Of a stretch of DNA of 64,000 bases, positions 45,406 through 59,391 are shown one piece after another (position 1 is the first letter of the stretch; every line of letters begins with the position of its first letter). Both the position numbers and the translations under genes were made by a program. The notes below the pieces were generated by a model. The model saw only the letters and a list, made by a program, of their open reading frames with translations. It made no database searches and was not told where the DNA came from. The DNA comes from Heterostelium album PN500 (lineage: Eukaryota > Evosea > Eumycetozoa > Acytosteliales > Acytosteliaceae), in assembly GCF_000004825.1 (NCBI RefSeq), contig NW_008805063.1, positions 1,302,857-1,366,856 on the forward strand, written 5' to 3'.

Positions 45406-47272
45406 TTTGTTTGGTAGAAGTTATTAATTAGAATACAGATAATAATAATAGTAGTAATACAAATATATAATGATATTTATTATAGTTGGTTGATTTTACA
45501 AATGATGAATTTTAAGACTCCGGAGTCCGAGTATTTATTGTGATCGACAACTCATTGTCCACACATTCAAATTTTACTGAAAAAAATTTAAAGATTTTTT
45601 TTTTTCCAACATTATACTCTTTTTTTTTTAATCTGTAACAAATATGTGCAAGTTCATAGGTGATCGCCCTATTAATTCGAAAAAAGTTGTTCTCAACTTA
45701 TCAGATTCTGCTTAGGATTAAACCCTTACAAGATAGAGAAAGGTTTGATCAAAAGACTTCTCAGCTGAGCACCAATCAATGAAACGACAGTTTCGAAATA
45801 ATATCATTGAAAAACTGGGAAGTTGTAATGATTGTATGTATGAAAACATTCTGTCCAATCGAATTTCGAGATAGTAATCAAAACAGTTTCGAGATAAAAA
45901 CTCTACTGATCAATCAAAATAAAAACGTTTAAAAAATTTGTTGTTTTTACAAAATAATTAGAAACTTGTGGCTATCGAATGAAGAAGGATAGCTAAAATG
46001 ATCAAAAAAATAAAAATTGGTGACTGCAGATTTTTTTGATCAAAAAAATTGTGTGCTCTTTTGTTTTTCAAATTTCTTGTTTTTTTTGTTTTTTGTTTAC
46101 TTTGCATCATACAATATTTGCAAATGAGGGGTATGTGTTGGAGAAAATTACTTAAACCTGCAAATAATTAAACTTTAAATCTCGTAATCAGATTTTATAA
46201 CGAAATTTAATTAAGATTTGAGTTTTTAGGTTAGCTAGACTTCGATATGGTTAATTGTTTGGTCGCCCATTTCAAATTCTTTGATTGTCCTAATTTAAGT
46301 TCCAAAGCATTCTGTCCAATCAAACAAAGAGAGCACTTCAATTTTACTCTACAATTAATTAAATCGACATGATTTTTATTTTTATTGATCATTAATAAAA
46401 AATTCAATAATAAAAAATCATCGACCAACTATTATAATCAAAATGTTTATTTGAAATTAGCTATCAAAAAATGATCATAATAATTTGATACCAGCAGAGC
46501 AAAAAATAAAAAATAAAAATAAAAAAAAAAATTAGATTTTACAAAATTTCAACAACAAAGTTATTTGTTAATTACAAATAAATAAAATCATCAATCCAAT
46601 AGAATAGAATAGATAAAACATAAATGTTAAATTTCATTTATATTTGTATTTATAAAACAAATATTAATAGAATCAATATTTACAATTTATTCTTTCATTA
46701 TTGATGATAATAATTTTAGATTCATTATAGTTTGAAACAATGTGGGAAGTTGTTTGATGAATTTTAAAAATATGAACTTCAAAAAAATTATTAGAAATTT
46801 TAAAAAAATCGATTTTTTTTTTTTTTTAATTAAACAAAACTTTGTTTGGGCGCGCTTTATCTATCATTGTCTTTGAACTTTGTTATTTTTCACAATAATT
46901 AAAAAAAATAATAATAGATAGTTAAATTATTTATTAAATTTGATTTTATTTGATAATTAATTGCAATTTATTCTTTTTTTACAAGAAGAATAAAGTTTGT
47001 TACTTTTGTTTTTTGTTTTTTTTTCTGTTTCATTTGTTATTGTTCTTTATCTTATAAATTGTTTATATATATATATATTTATATATAGTTAGTTAAGTTA
47101 GTTGTATATATCTAAATATTATAATTATCTCTATTTTTAGAAAATTTAAAAGTGTTTTTTCTAAGATTTAGTTTTTAATTTATATATATTTATTATTTAT
47201 TAGTTATATTTTAATAGTTATAGATTAATAGTTATTAGAAATCATTAGTAATAATAATAAAGTAGCTAATAA
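45406..47272. other. Intergenic region between divergent genes
   Basis: 1.9 kb AT-rich DNA. It contains a 12-bp palindrome (45516-45527), a repeated 14-nt sequence at 45847 and 46308, and an open frame at 46231..46428 on the minus strand that looks weakly coding (ending LKLGQSKNLKWATKQLTISKSS) but has no recognisable domain. It should contain the deaminase and SPT16 promoters. Confidence 0.5.
45516..45527. promoter_or_regulatory. 12-bp perfect palindrome upstream of the secreted deaminase
   Basis: GACTCCGGAGTC lies 111 bp upstream of the deaminase start codon and is strikingly GC-rich in an AT-rich flank. It could be a dimeric transcription-factor site. This is inference from position and symmetry only. 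Confidence 0.3.
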
Positions 47273-50200
47273 ATGGATGCAAAAACAAGTAATGGTGGTT
47301 CAACAACTACAACAACGACAACAAGTAATGGAAGTTCGGATGTAAGAATCGACAGTAAGACATTCAACCAGAGATTACGTAGTCTCTATCAATCATGGGA
47401 GAACGCAGAGAACGATGCACTCTGGAAGTCAGCTGATTGCTTGGTATTAGCATTGGGTGCACCAAACGATCAAAACCCATATCAAAAAGTTACAATGATG
47501 CAATCGTGGCTCTTTGGATACGAACTTAGAGAGACTCTTATCGTTTTCTTGAAAAAGTCAATACATATAGTTGCAAGTCAAAAGAAAAGTAAGATATCGA
47601 TATGCGATTCACAGATCTGTTAATCTACTAGCTAACTATTAATATTAATAACATAATCTATTATTATAGTTTCAATTTTTGAAGCAATTGATAAACCAGA
47701 AGAAGGTGAACAGAAACCATTCCACTTTCACACAATCGATAAATCTGATAATAACAAAGCAAATTTTGAATCAGTTATTGCAGAGATGAAGAAATCAAAG
47801 ACAGGTGTAAGATTATCAACATTATCTATTTTTTTTTTATAAATTTTTTACTTATTATTTATTATCTAGAAACATATGGGTGTTATCGGAAAGGAAAAGT
47901 ATTTGGGTGATTTTGGAAAGTCATGGGAAGAGGCAATCGAATCTTCAGGAATGGAAAAAGTTGATATTACACAAGGTTTATCTTCTTTATTAGCTATTAA
48001 AGATACTCAAGAATTGGTATGTTTATTTAATCACTAGTGTTAAATAGTGTAACCAGTAATGTGTCGTATTAATTATTTGTTACCATCTGCTGTACAGAAA
48101 AATATAACATACTCTGCAAAGATTTCAGATAAAGTATTGATGTCATTCTTGTTACCAAGAATCGAAAAGATTATCGATAAGGAAGAGAAAGAGTCACATT
48201 CACAGTTGACAGAGTTTACTTTGGACGTTTTCAATGCACCAGAGAAGATCAGTACTCGTTTGACAAAGGACACTGTCGACTATGCCTATATGCCAATCAT
48301 TCAGAGTGGTGGTGTCTACGACTTGAAGTTCAATGCCACTAGCAACGAAGATAATCTACACTTTGGTACCATTGTAGTATCACTTGGTGCTCGTTACAAA
48401 ACCTATTGTTCCAACATTGCCAGAACCTACATTATCGATCCCGTAGACGAGCAACAAAAGAACTATCAGCTACTACTCAACGTACAGAATCAGATCATCA
48501 AGCAACTCAAACCTGGCGTCAAATTCAGTCAAATCTACGAAAAAGCAACACAAGTGATTGAAGCTGAGAAACCAGAGTTATTAAAATACTTTTTAAAGAG
48601 TTGTGGTTATGGTGTAAGTAGTTAACATATCTATTAATTTAACAACAATAATAATAATAATCATAATTATTATAATCTTGTTTTTTAGATTGGATTGGAA
48701 TTCCAAGAATCATATGCAAATATTAGTGCATCGAATCAAAAGTTAATTAAAGGTGGAATGGTATTGAATGTGGTTGTTGGATTCCAAAATATTGAAGCAA
48801 AGAAATTTAAAGATGATAAATCAAAACTGTATGTATATAAATATAATATTTTAAATATAAAATATATACTTATATTAGTTGTTTTAAAATCAATTTAGTT
48901 ATTCATTGATGATTGGTGATACAGTATCAATTGATGATGAAGGAAAAGTAAATGTATTGACATCAGAGTGTGGAAAGAAACCAAACGATGTATTTTACTT
49001 TATTTCTGAAGATGGTGATACCATGGATGATTCGACAAGTGCAAAACATGATCCATCTTTGGTATTGGAAATGACCGACGACCTAAAGGCAATCACCGGT
49101 AAAAAGAGAGATTCAAAGAGAACTGCAGAGGAAAAGAGAAAAGATCATCAAGTGAGTAATTTGGTTTGTTAAATTAACATACCCAAGTAATCGATTCTTA
49201 TTTATTTATTTTTATTTTTTAAAGAATATGTTGGCACAAAGAAATCTTGAAGAAACAGAGGCAAAGATTAGAGCAATGGAGAAAAAGACAACTGAGGGAG
49301 GATCTAAACAAGGCACTGAAGACTACTCAATGTTTAATAACCCACTGACTTTATATAACAATGGTCCCGCTGGATATCCAAGTGATGTCGTCAAGAACAA
49401 GATCACCATCGATATGAACAAAGAGAGTATCTTGTTGCCCATCTATGGTTACATCGTTCCCTTCCATATTTCCACTATCAAGAACGTTTCAAAGACCGAA
49501 GAGTATCTTAGAATCAATTTCAATACACCGTCGTCGTTTACACCGGAACAAGCCGAACTCGTGCCAAAGCAGTTGTTGTTCATTCGTGAAGTCACTTTCC
49601 GTGTCCAAGACATCAGAACTCTCAACAACTACGTGCGTATCATCAAGGAGATGAGAAAGCGTGTTACCACTCGTGAGACGGAAACTCGTGACAAGTCAAC
49701 ACTGATCGCTCAGGAAAAGTTGATTCTCACCAGAGGTCGTTTCCCACGTTTGGCCGATGTCTCGGTGCGTCCAACCATCTCTGGTCGTCGTTCACTCGGT
49801 AATCTCGAGGCACACGACAACGGTTTGCGTTTCAACCCCACCGGAAATAAAGACAAGACTCCAATCGATATCCTCTACAAGAATATCAAGCACGCTCTGT
49901 TCCAGCAGGCCGAACAAGAGTCGATGGTCATCATTCACTTCCATCTCTACGATGCACTGATGATCGGTAAGAAGAAATCAAAGGACGTCCAGTTTTACTC
50001 TGAGATTTCCGAGCTTTCACAGTCACTCGATGTCACCAGTCGCTCGATGAGCGACGAGCTCGAGGAGGAGAGACGTGAGCGTGAGATCAAGAAGAAGCTC
50101 AACACTGAGTACCAAAACTTTGTCAAGCGTGTCGAAGAGCTTGTCCCAGGCGGTGGATTCGAATTCGATATTCCCTACAGAGATCTTGCATTCTATGGTG

Positions 50201-50945
50201 TGCCCAATGTCAATACGGTGTTGTTGCAACCGTCGGTACAGTGCTTGGTGTCGCTGTTGGAGACACCGTTCTTTGTGCTGACACTGGAGGAGGTGGAGAT
50301 TGCTTGCTTCGAGCGTGTCAGTCGTGCACTTCGTAACTTTGATTTGGTATTCGTATTCAAAGACTACTCGAGACCAACCATTCGTATCAGTATCATCCCA
50401 AGAGAGTATTTCGAGACCATCAAGGAATGGCTGGATTCCTGCAACATCAAATTCTACATGTCCGAGAGAAATCTCAACTGGAAGAGAATTATGGTTGAGA
50501 TCAAATCGGATCTCAAGCGTTGGAAGGAAGACGGTGGATGGTCTTTCCTCGATCCACAAGGAGATGGTGGTGGTGGTTCCGGTGGAGAGGATTCCGACGA
50601 CGATGAAGATTATGAACCAACTGAATCCGATGTTTCATCTGATTACGTAAGTGTAATGACAAAATCTATAGGAATTTTTTGTTTAGTTAATTTACTGACT
50701 AATATTTCATTTATTAGTTATCATCACAATCATCAATGTCATCCGATTACTCTGAAGAAGAGAGTGAAGATTCCGGTGAGGATTGGGATACTTTAGATTC
50801 AAAGGCAGCTGCAGCAGATAGACGTTCCAATATCGATGAATCACAAATCAATAATCTCAATCAAAATCAAAAGAGAAAGAGAGATCCACCTCCACCTGCA
50901 AAGAAACCTACTACTAAAGGTGCACCAATACCAAAGAAGAAATAA
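47273..50945 (+). CDS. spt16: FACT complex subunit SPT16
   Basis: Eight exons: 47273..47588, 47670..47806, 47870..48016, 48098..48613, 48689..48828, 48899..49151, 49225..50646 and 50718..50945. All phases close to 1052 residues, normal for SPT16. The large FACT subunit, a histone H2A-H2B chaperone that opens and rebuilds nucleosomes during transcription and replication, acts in the nucleus with SSRP1/Pob3. Order: aminopeptidase-like N-domain (FNQRLRSLYQSW, LWLFGYELRETL-like, GIGLEFQESYANIS), Lys-rich linker, dimerisation domain (AEEKRKDHQ, NPLTLYNNGPAGYPSDV), Rtt106-like PH pair (FPRLADVSVRPTISGRRSLG, LEAHDNGLRFNP, IKHALFQQAEQESMVIIHFH), and an acidic tail (SGGEDSDDDEDYEPTESD) followed by a basic end. 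The second start-like peptide in another frame beyond 50945 is 3' UTR. Confidence 0.97.
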
Positions 50946-51382
50946 AAACAAAAGAGTATCTATAGACTTATTGAACGAAAAGGATGACCAAACGAATGAT
51001 GAACTCATCACCCAAAATACTAAAAAATTAAAATAAATTATAAATCTTTTTAAAGAAAAAAAAGTAATAATAATATTAAATAATAATAGTTGTTATTATT
51101 GTATTATCACTAATGATTAATATGTATCTAAATATTAACATTTCTCATTAAAATTAGGTTGAAGTTTAAATGATTTTTGCATTGACGATTATTGATCAAT
51201 AAAATTTGACAATCAAAATTTTTGTACGAATGAAATTAAAAGATTAAATATATCTTAGAACATAAATATAAATATATAGTTTAATTAATTAGTTTCATAA
51301 ATAGATCGAATTAATAATAAACTAAAACAACAAAACCTCACTCACATTTGTATATATATAAATAAAGTAAAGCTTATAGAAA
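50946..51382. other. Intergenic region between SPT16 and SmG
   Basis: 437 bp. The first 90 bp continue open in another frame (ending TNDELITQNTKKLK) but are read here as SPT16 3' UTR. The rest is AT-rich and should hold the SmG promoter. Confidence 0.5.
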
Positions 51383-51852
51383 ATGGTATTCGGTAAACCT
51401 CAAGACCCTGATTTAACAAAGTATGTTATATTATTAAAAAGAGAGATATAATAGTTAATGATGATTTATTATTTACTAACATGTTATCTATCTATCTATC
51501 TACTATTACTTTTACTTTATTTATTAGACTTTTAGATAAAAAGATGAATGGTAATTAATTTTTATTATTATGATATATTATTAGTAGTGTTACAGGTTTA
51601 ATACTAACATTCTTTATCATCACTAATATCAATATAATATAAATATAAATTTACGATAATATAGTTAAACTCAATGGAAATAGAACAGTTATAGGAATAT
51701 TAAGAGGTTTCGATTCATTTATGAATATTGTACTAAAAGATACAGTTGAAGTTACTTATCCACAAGAACAAATCAATATGGGAATGGTTGTTATTAGAGG
51801 AAATTCAATAGTTATGATGGAACCACTAGAAGCTGTATCTTCTAAAAAATAA
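51383..51852 (+). CDS. snrpG: Small nuclear ribonucleoprotein SmG
   Basis: Three exons: 51383..51420, 51528..51550 (23 nt) and 51665..51852, giving 82 residues; phases close. SmG is one of seven Sm proteins forming the ring on spliceosomal snRNAs. The sequence matches along its length: [69 protein letters not shown]. The Sm1 motif ([14 protein letters not shown]) and the Sm2 motif (IRGNSI) are both intact. It sits 437 bp downstream of SPT16 on the same strand with its own promoter space. Confidence 0.96.
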
Positions 51853-52040
51853 ATTAATTAAAAAAAAAACAAAACAAAAACAAAAACAAACAATACAATA
51901 TAATATATAATAACAAACAAAGAGCAAACAAAGAGCAAACAAATCAAATAATGGTTTGTTTGTTAAAAAAATTAATAATATCTTTTTTCTTATTTATTTA
52001 TGAAAAAAAGGTTTATAATACAAGTTTTATTTCTATTTTT

Positions 52041-53644
52041 TTATATATCTGAATCATTGATAACTTTTATTAAGGAGTTGGGATGATTGTTCTTAAACCG
52101 ATCGATTCTAGTTATACCACCTTGTAGGTTTTTCTTCATGACGATCATGTAGTTTTGGTCAAGTCTTCGTATGGTGTAGTTGTTTGCTATAATATCAATG
52201 TTGAAAGGTATGGTGTTTTCCACAAAGAATGATGAGTTAAATACATGCAGTTTCTTTAATGAGCGCGGCATATCGTTCCATCTGACTTTATGATGCGGAT
52301 ATCCAATGCCTGGGTCAATGTCTCTGAGTGTTTGTAGTTTCGATATACCTAGTTCCTCGATCGAATCCGATAGTTGACCGGCCAATATACCTATCATTCT
52401 GTTTGCCGAATGTGATTTCAATACCTTGATATTCGGTGGACATCCCAACTCTATCTTGGTGTCATCTTCACTGAAATCAAGAGGATAACATATATAGGTC
52501 TGTAGGAACGATGAGTAAAAGAGTTGTCGGTTCAACCGTTCGATACCAGGAGAGTCATCGGTGTGTAGAATCGTTAGATGTTCAAGTCTACCAGGTAGTA
52601 GCACGTCGATCTTACTGTTTGGCCGTGTTTGGTCTATCTCTAATGAGGTTATAGTGTCTGGCAGTGCACCAGAGATATGTCGGTGTCGGAGTATGAGGTG
52701 TTTCAGTGTGCTTGGGAATGAGTTGTGTGTAAATGGATGACTGTAATACTCGCTTAGACACAACGATGTAACCGATTCAGGCAATATACCGTTGGTACTG
52801 GTGATTTCCTGGTTGAACGACCTACGAAACCTGAGTGTCGTTACGGTGTTTGGTATGTTTATATTGACTTGATTGAACACACCGTTGAATATCAATGTTT
52901 TCAATCTATTCGAGGGTAGAACACCCTCCAGAATCGGTTGGTCATAGTCATGTCCAAACTCTAAGAATTCCAATTCTTGTGGAAGCGCACCAACATCCAA
53001 CAATTGATTGAAACACATTCCCAATGTCAGATGAGTTAGCCCCGAAGGTAATACACCTGGCTTAATCACCTGATTATAATGTAAACCAAATTTCATAATC
53101 CTCAGAGTGCTTGGTAATACATCGGGTGCAATAGGTTGATTAAAATTGTAACCGAATTCCAAATATCTTAGATTACTGGGTAGACATAACAAAGGCAATG
53201 GAATACTATAGTTTATTCTAATGGCATCGGTATCAATATCTAATTATCAAATTAATTGTTTAGTTGTTGTTTGTTTGAAACAACATGACAATATAGATAA
53301 TATATTTAATGTTATATATAATACTAACCATAAGGTACAGACTTGTCTCTTCGATAGTCTTCTTCGAATTGTGTGATATCTCTAATCTTAAAGCCGTCGG
53401 ATGATTCTATGGAACGTAGTACTTGCTCTCTGAAACTAGATAGAACAGATGGTGATATTCTATAACGATACAAATGATTGTAATGGGTTCGATTGAAATG
53501 CAGATCTTCAATTTTGAAATGAAGGTATCGATTACGTTGATTGAAAAGTTTCTTACACGTCAATGCGAAACAACATCGATCAACATTCGATTCAACAAAT
53601 GATATCAAATACTCTAATATTGTAAAACTTAATTGATCTATCAT
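52041..53644 (-). CDS. F-box and FNIP-repeat protein
   Basis: Complement exons 53329..53644 and 52041..53239, phase +1, 504 residues. The N-terminus has an F-box-like segment (MIDQLSFTILEYLISFVESN, then DRCCFALTCKKLFNQRNRYL). From about residue 120 come degenerate tandem FNIP repeats of about 22 residues, with the xxLPSxLxxLxFGxxFNQxI pattern. Examples are LPSNLRYLEFGYNFNQPI, LPSTLRIMKFGLHYNQVI, LPSGLTHLTLGMCFNQLL and LPQELEFLEFGHDYDQPI. Such proteins are a greatly expanded dictyostelid family, presumably substrate receptors of SCF ubiquitin ligases, with the repeats as the LRR-like binding face. Target unknown. Confidence 0.92.
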
Positions 53645-56600
53645 CTTAACATAGCTATTTTGAAAACAAATAGATCACATAATCAATTTTTTACTATCAT
53701 CAAGTTATTATTATTATTATTATTTTGCAATAACCAAAAAAACAGTAAAAAAGTGGAATTGAAAAATAAAATCTAATAGTTATTACTTACAAGATGAATT
53801 AATCAAGATCAAATCATAAATATTTAAAAAATTGTTGAAAATCAATACCATATTATTGATAATAAAGTTTAAAAGTAATTTATTCAAAAAAATAAATAAA
53901 TCTCAAAAACATAAATAAAATAGAATAGAGTTAATTTTTTGTTTTTTTTTTTTTGAAGGAACTTTGGAATATGGAAAGTTTAATATCATACAATTGCTTA
54001 TTATATTGGATGAAAAAACTGTTCTTTTCCATTTTTTCACTTTTTTATATTGGAGCCTATTAGCCACTCTGCTTGGAATAAAAATTTTAGGAAATATATT
54101 CTATCTTCTTTTTTGATAGGTTAAAAAAAACCAATTTGATTTTATTCTTCATCAATTGCCCCTGAGTTGGTTAGAAATACTTTTAGTAACGAAACAACAG
54201 AATTTTAATATTGTTCTGGAACAAAGACTACACCAATGATGGATATCAATTAGTGTCATTTGATTTAAATTGCATCAAAATTAATGAGTTATTGTTATTA
54301 TATTGCTTTACTTTTATAGAGTATTAAAACATCGTCATCAATCTTGTTAAAAATTAAAAAAACAAAGTAAAAATCGATTTTTTCCATATCCAATCCGTTT
54401 GTTTGAACCACCAAAAGTTTAATTAATTAAACTTAGAGCTCAATGTCTAGGGGTTTTCACTGCTTCGTTTTAATAATAAAAGTGAAAGAAAAAAAAAAAA
54501 TAAACAGTGAATTGTCATATCTATAATATTTTTTCCTATTTGTCAGAATGGGTTGTTGTTCAACTTTATTTTTAACCGCCAATATACTTTAAAAAGTGAA
54601 TCTTTTAACAAAAACAATCTTAAAATGGAAAATCCCCAAATTTCACCAATGTTTCACAAAATTTTCCGTCTTGTGTGTTTAATTTAAATTCCTTTTTTAA
54701 TATAGTGCGAATGATTGAGATCACATTGTTTTTTTTAATTAAAAAAAAACCTTTTAATATTTAAATAATTCTAAATCAAAATCATTAGAATACAAAAAAA
54801 AAAAAAAAAAAAAAAAAGAAATCAAAAATTAAATTAAAGTTTAATTAAATTTTAAATAATTTACCTTTTTAAATGTTGTACTTTTCATATAAAAAAAATA
54901 TTAGTTATAATAAGTTAGGATATTACTTTTTTAATTAATTAATTTGTTCTTTAATTAATTAAAAAAATAACGGTAATAAAAATTCTATCCAAATCTGATA
55001 CCTTTAAGGTATTTTACCTAAAAAACAACTTTTTTATTTTTTATCAAAATAAAATAAAATTATTATTATTAGTATGTATTTAGTTTTTTTAAATAAATTT
55101 TATTTAATTAGTAAATTTGTATCAATATTTATTTTTTAGACTTTTAGAAATCAATGTGGTTTTATTATAAAGTAAATATTTTATTTTGGATCAATTTTAT
55201 AATTAACAATTTTCATATATATCATTCATTTGCTAAAGAGGTTACAGAATATTTGTTAGGGTAAAATCATAAATTCCTATAAACATTCTAAAGACAGTTT
55301 TTTTCATGAAAACGAATGAAGTTTTAATTGAAAAACATCAATAAAATCTCAACATCCACACCATTTCACCAATTAATTTATTGCAGTTGGACATATGAAC
55401 TCATTTTAATATTAGATTACTACCTTCAATTGATATACATAAGATCTAATTTTTAGTTTGTTCCTCAACTTGTACAAAAATTATTGAAATACACTTGTGA
55501 ACGTCTTAGAATCGTTTTTTTTTAACAGATTTTTTTATTTTCTTTTTAATTAATTAATTAATTAAAGTATATTGGAGATTTTATTAGTTTCAAATTCAAC
55601 ACCAAGATAAATTTCAACCCAAAGCTTAGGATTGATCTTTTTTTTGTTTTTGTTTTTTTTTAACAGTAAATAATTCAAATTTGAATTTACCTCTCACGGT
55701 TCAATTATAAATAAAAATCAACCACATAATGATTATATTAACAGTACTCAATAAAATCACGAAAAATCATACCAGTATTCATTAAAATCCGCAAGACAGA
55801 GAGTGTGGTATCTTATTTTTTTTTTTTTTTTATTTGGGGGGTAGAATCAATCAATTATTTGATTGCATCAATCATGTGGGGGTGTTGTAGGAAATTAACC
55901 TTTCAACAAAAAAAAAAAAAAAATAACAACTTAAATATTTATTATTTTTGGTGGATCAATACTAGTAATAAATAAATATAGTACATTTAATATCATAGTG
56001 ATAAACAACCAATTTTTTATTTCCCTTTAAATTTTATTATTAATAATCATCATCAACAAAGTTGTTCACCACACATTGTGTAGTAACACCATCTAATCAG
56101 AGCAGTTGTCGTTTTAATATGATAGATCATCACTCTCTGTGACCAATGTTGATATAGTAGAGTTAGTAAAGATGTTAATGTTCAACATCACCTATAATTG
56201 TAGTTTCGTTTTCATCATTATAAATATTCATTACGCAACAACAAGAATTTGTTTAATACACTTTATTTTAATAACAATAAAGATTTTATTTCATTTCATA
56301 CATAAACTTAAATAATAATATCAATAATAACAATACCACTCCACTACTACTACCACCACCACCACCACAACTAACCCAGCATAGTTCAAAACAACACTAC
56401 ACAACACAATTAGTCAATCAATCAATCAATCAAACTAACAAATAAACAATAGTTATATAGAATGTTGATCATCAACACCATCATCTTTTCAATCAAATTT
56501 ACAACTGAATTGAAAGAATAACATGTTTCCAAGGTATTTAATAACAATAGCACATTAACACCATCATCTTCATCATCACAAAGAACCACCACGATCACAC

Positions 56601-59391
56601 CAATAACACCACCCCTCCTCATTATACAACCACATTAAAAAGAGGTCGTCCTTCACACAAACACATTATTTATAACAGAAAACTATTTAAACAAACAGAC
56701 ACTTTTTGAAAGACCATCCATCTTCATAATAAAATAAAATAACAAAACAAAAAGTTGTAGTTGCCAAACAAAAAACAAATATTCTTAATAAATCATCTTT
56801 TAAACTAATTGGAATATATATATTTCATATAAATACATCTTAAAATATTATTACTTGTATCATTACACTATAATTTTCTTTTGTTACCTTTTGAAATAAT
56901 ATAAACAATAGTATCACATAAAACATCAACAACACGCCCTCCAATAAGAAGAACCTCAACACATGTATAGTATCACTACAACACTTTACTTTATTTACTA
57001 TATAATCAAACCATTCCAGCTAAAAATAACTTTTTTATAACTTGTATTGAATTAATTGGACAAATTTTTTAATTTAATTACCAAATATATTATAAAACTA
57101 GTTTATTTTATTCATAGATATTATTTGTATCATTATAATTATCATCATCATCTATCATCAGCATCACCAATATTTCATTATGTTAGATAGCTAGTAATAA
57201 GAAAGTAAAGCGACTGAAGAACAATCCAGCTAATCAATTATTCTTTCTAATTACCAAACAGGATAAAACTAACAACAATATAGAGTTGATTTGGATCAAT
57301 TAGAATTATTTCATTATATATAGGTAAATTTTTAAATATTTCACAAAATCTATTTATATATATTTTTATCATGTTCATTATATATTTTAATTATATATTT
57401 CCAAAAAAGTATGAATTACATCACCTTTCTCCATTATTTTTCTATAGAATGAATATCAATATAATATATATATTATGATTGAATTTCGGTTATAAATATC
57501 CCAAAAAATATTCAGATATTACATTTAAATAATAATTAACAAGTCTAGATCAATTCAAAAAATAATTAAGTTCAATAATATGTGGGGGTGGCTGATTTTT
57601 AAAAGTGACATCTTTATTGACATTTGTGTTTAATTTTTTATTTTTAAGTGTGTTTAACGTTGGTGGTGTGGTTGTTTTTTGAACATGAAAATATAAAAGG
57701 AAAAAGGAAAATGGAAAATGCAACTATTATTACTTTAACATCAATAATTTTTTTTTTTAAATAAATATCATATAGAAACACCCACTAATACATACAAAAT
57801 AATATTGAAAAATGCAAATAAAATAATAATAGAAATAGAAATAAAAATAAAAAACAACGACAACACAAACAACAATCTCTAAACTAAAACAATATCCATC
57901 AAAAATCTAAAATATTAGATTTATTAAAATATATCATAATTTTAATTATCCATAGAAACAAATAAAAATTGTTTTTTTTTGTTAAATTTTTTTGCAAACA
58001 AGATTAGTTTATCAGATAATTATTGGAGAAACTGTGACAAAAGAAGAGGTAGTAGTAATACCAATAAATTCAAAACATAAAAACAAACACCCGTTCATGC
58101 AATTCTTTTCAATTAAAATATTCTAAATTTATTAAATAATTTATTTAACAAATAAACCAATTTGAATGAAACGGCACTGCGGATATTCAATAATAATAAT
58201 TTTCAATAGCTATTATTTATACGATATAAATTAAGTTTCACCAGTATTTAGAAGCAATAATATATAATAAAGTGTGTCTATATTATATTAAAAACCATCA
58301 TCAGAACCTTGAAAAAACGACAATAATAATAAAGGCACCTACAATAACAAACCACATTATCGAAATCATTTCACTCCCACCTGGTAGCTGATATAAAAAG
58401 AAAGTTTCATCATATTCAAAAGTTTTTTTTTTAAACAACAGTACTGTTGTTGGAGTTGTAATAATAATAATATATGTTGGTTTTTCACAACAATGATATT
58501 GTATTAATTTTATTGTTTTTTTTTTTTTTTTTTTGACACTTCTTGTTTTAATAATATAGTAGTGGTGTGTTGTATGCGTTTTTTTAAAAATTCATCAAAC
58601 CACATTGTGTGGGTGCCAAAATGCAATTAACCAACTCACTTACTCCTATTATAATCAGCTCCTTAATACTATTTCCCATTTACTTGTTCTATTTTTGTGT
58701 TTTATGGTCCAACAACATATGTGTTTTAAGAAATAAGAACTAAAATCAAAACAAAACAGCAAAAAACCGACAATGTTGTATAATTTTTTACATGCCAACA
58801 GACACTTCCCATTCGACCCCTCAATCATCTAAATATATTAAATGCATTATAAAGAGATCTCTTTATTTCAAATGTACAGTACAATTTTTAAAATTGAAAC
58901 CAACAACAATTAAATAACACTATCATCTATATTTGAATGACATCCACAACTGTCAATTTCATTCATCCTCCTACATAAATACCTACACATTATAAATAAC
59001 ATCTACTACAATTATCTATAGATTCAAAACAATAGGATGTAATATATATGATGTATTATTTATTTCTAGAATCATTTTAAATTTTATTTATTTTCTTAAC
59101 ATCATCATCATCACCATCATCATATTGTTGTGTATTACAACCAACTTACTGCAATTGGTATTACATCCAATTGCAACCACCACACCAGTTACTTTACTCT
59201 CTCATTTAGTTTTAAATAAACATTGAAAATTTCTAGCATTGTTATTTATTGTTGTTTATAATTTTGATTGAAACACTTTTGTTTTTTTTTTCTTTAGAAC
59301 ACCTGAAATAATAATAATAATATAGTAGTAGTAATAATATCATTGTATTAATTCTCTCTTGTATCATTATTTAACTCACAGGTAAATACTA
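53645..59391. other. 5.7-kb gene-free region upstream of the MHYT cyclase
   Basis: The longest stretch without a gene. It is AT-rich, with an A run at about 54795-54817, T runs at 55816-55830 and 58517-58535, TTAATTAATTAATT near 55545-55565, CACCACCACCACCACAAC-type patches near 56350-56375, and many CATCATCAT tracts (57140, 59100). No open frame is protein-like and no tRNA or other RNA is recognised. It holds the promoters of the F-box gene and the cyclase. A long regulatory region or unrecognised non-coding transcription units are possible. Confidence 0.5.

Noticed and set aside
50836-51036. Frame overlapping and extending past the SPT16 stop
   Set aside because: Overlaps the basic C-terminal coding exon in another frame, lacks a start context and domain; treated as 3' UTR.
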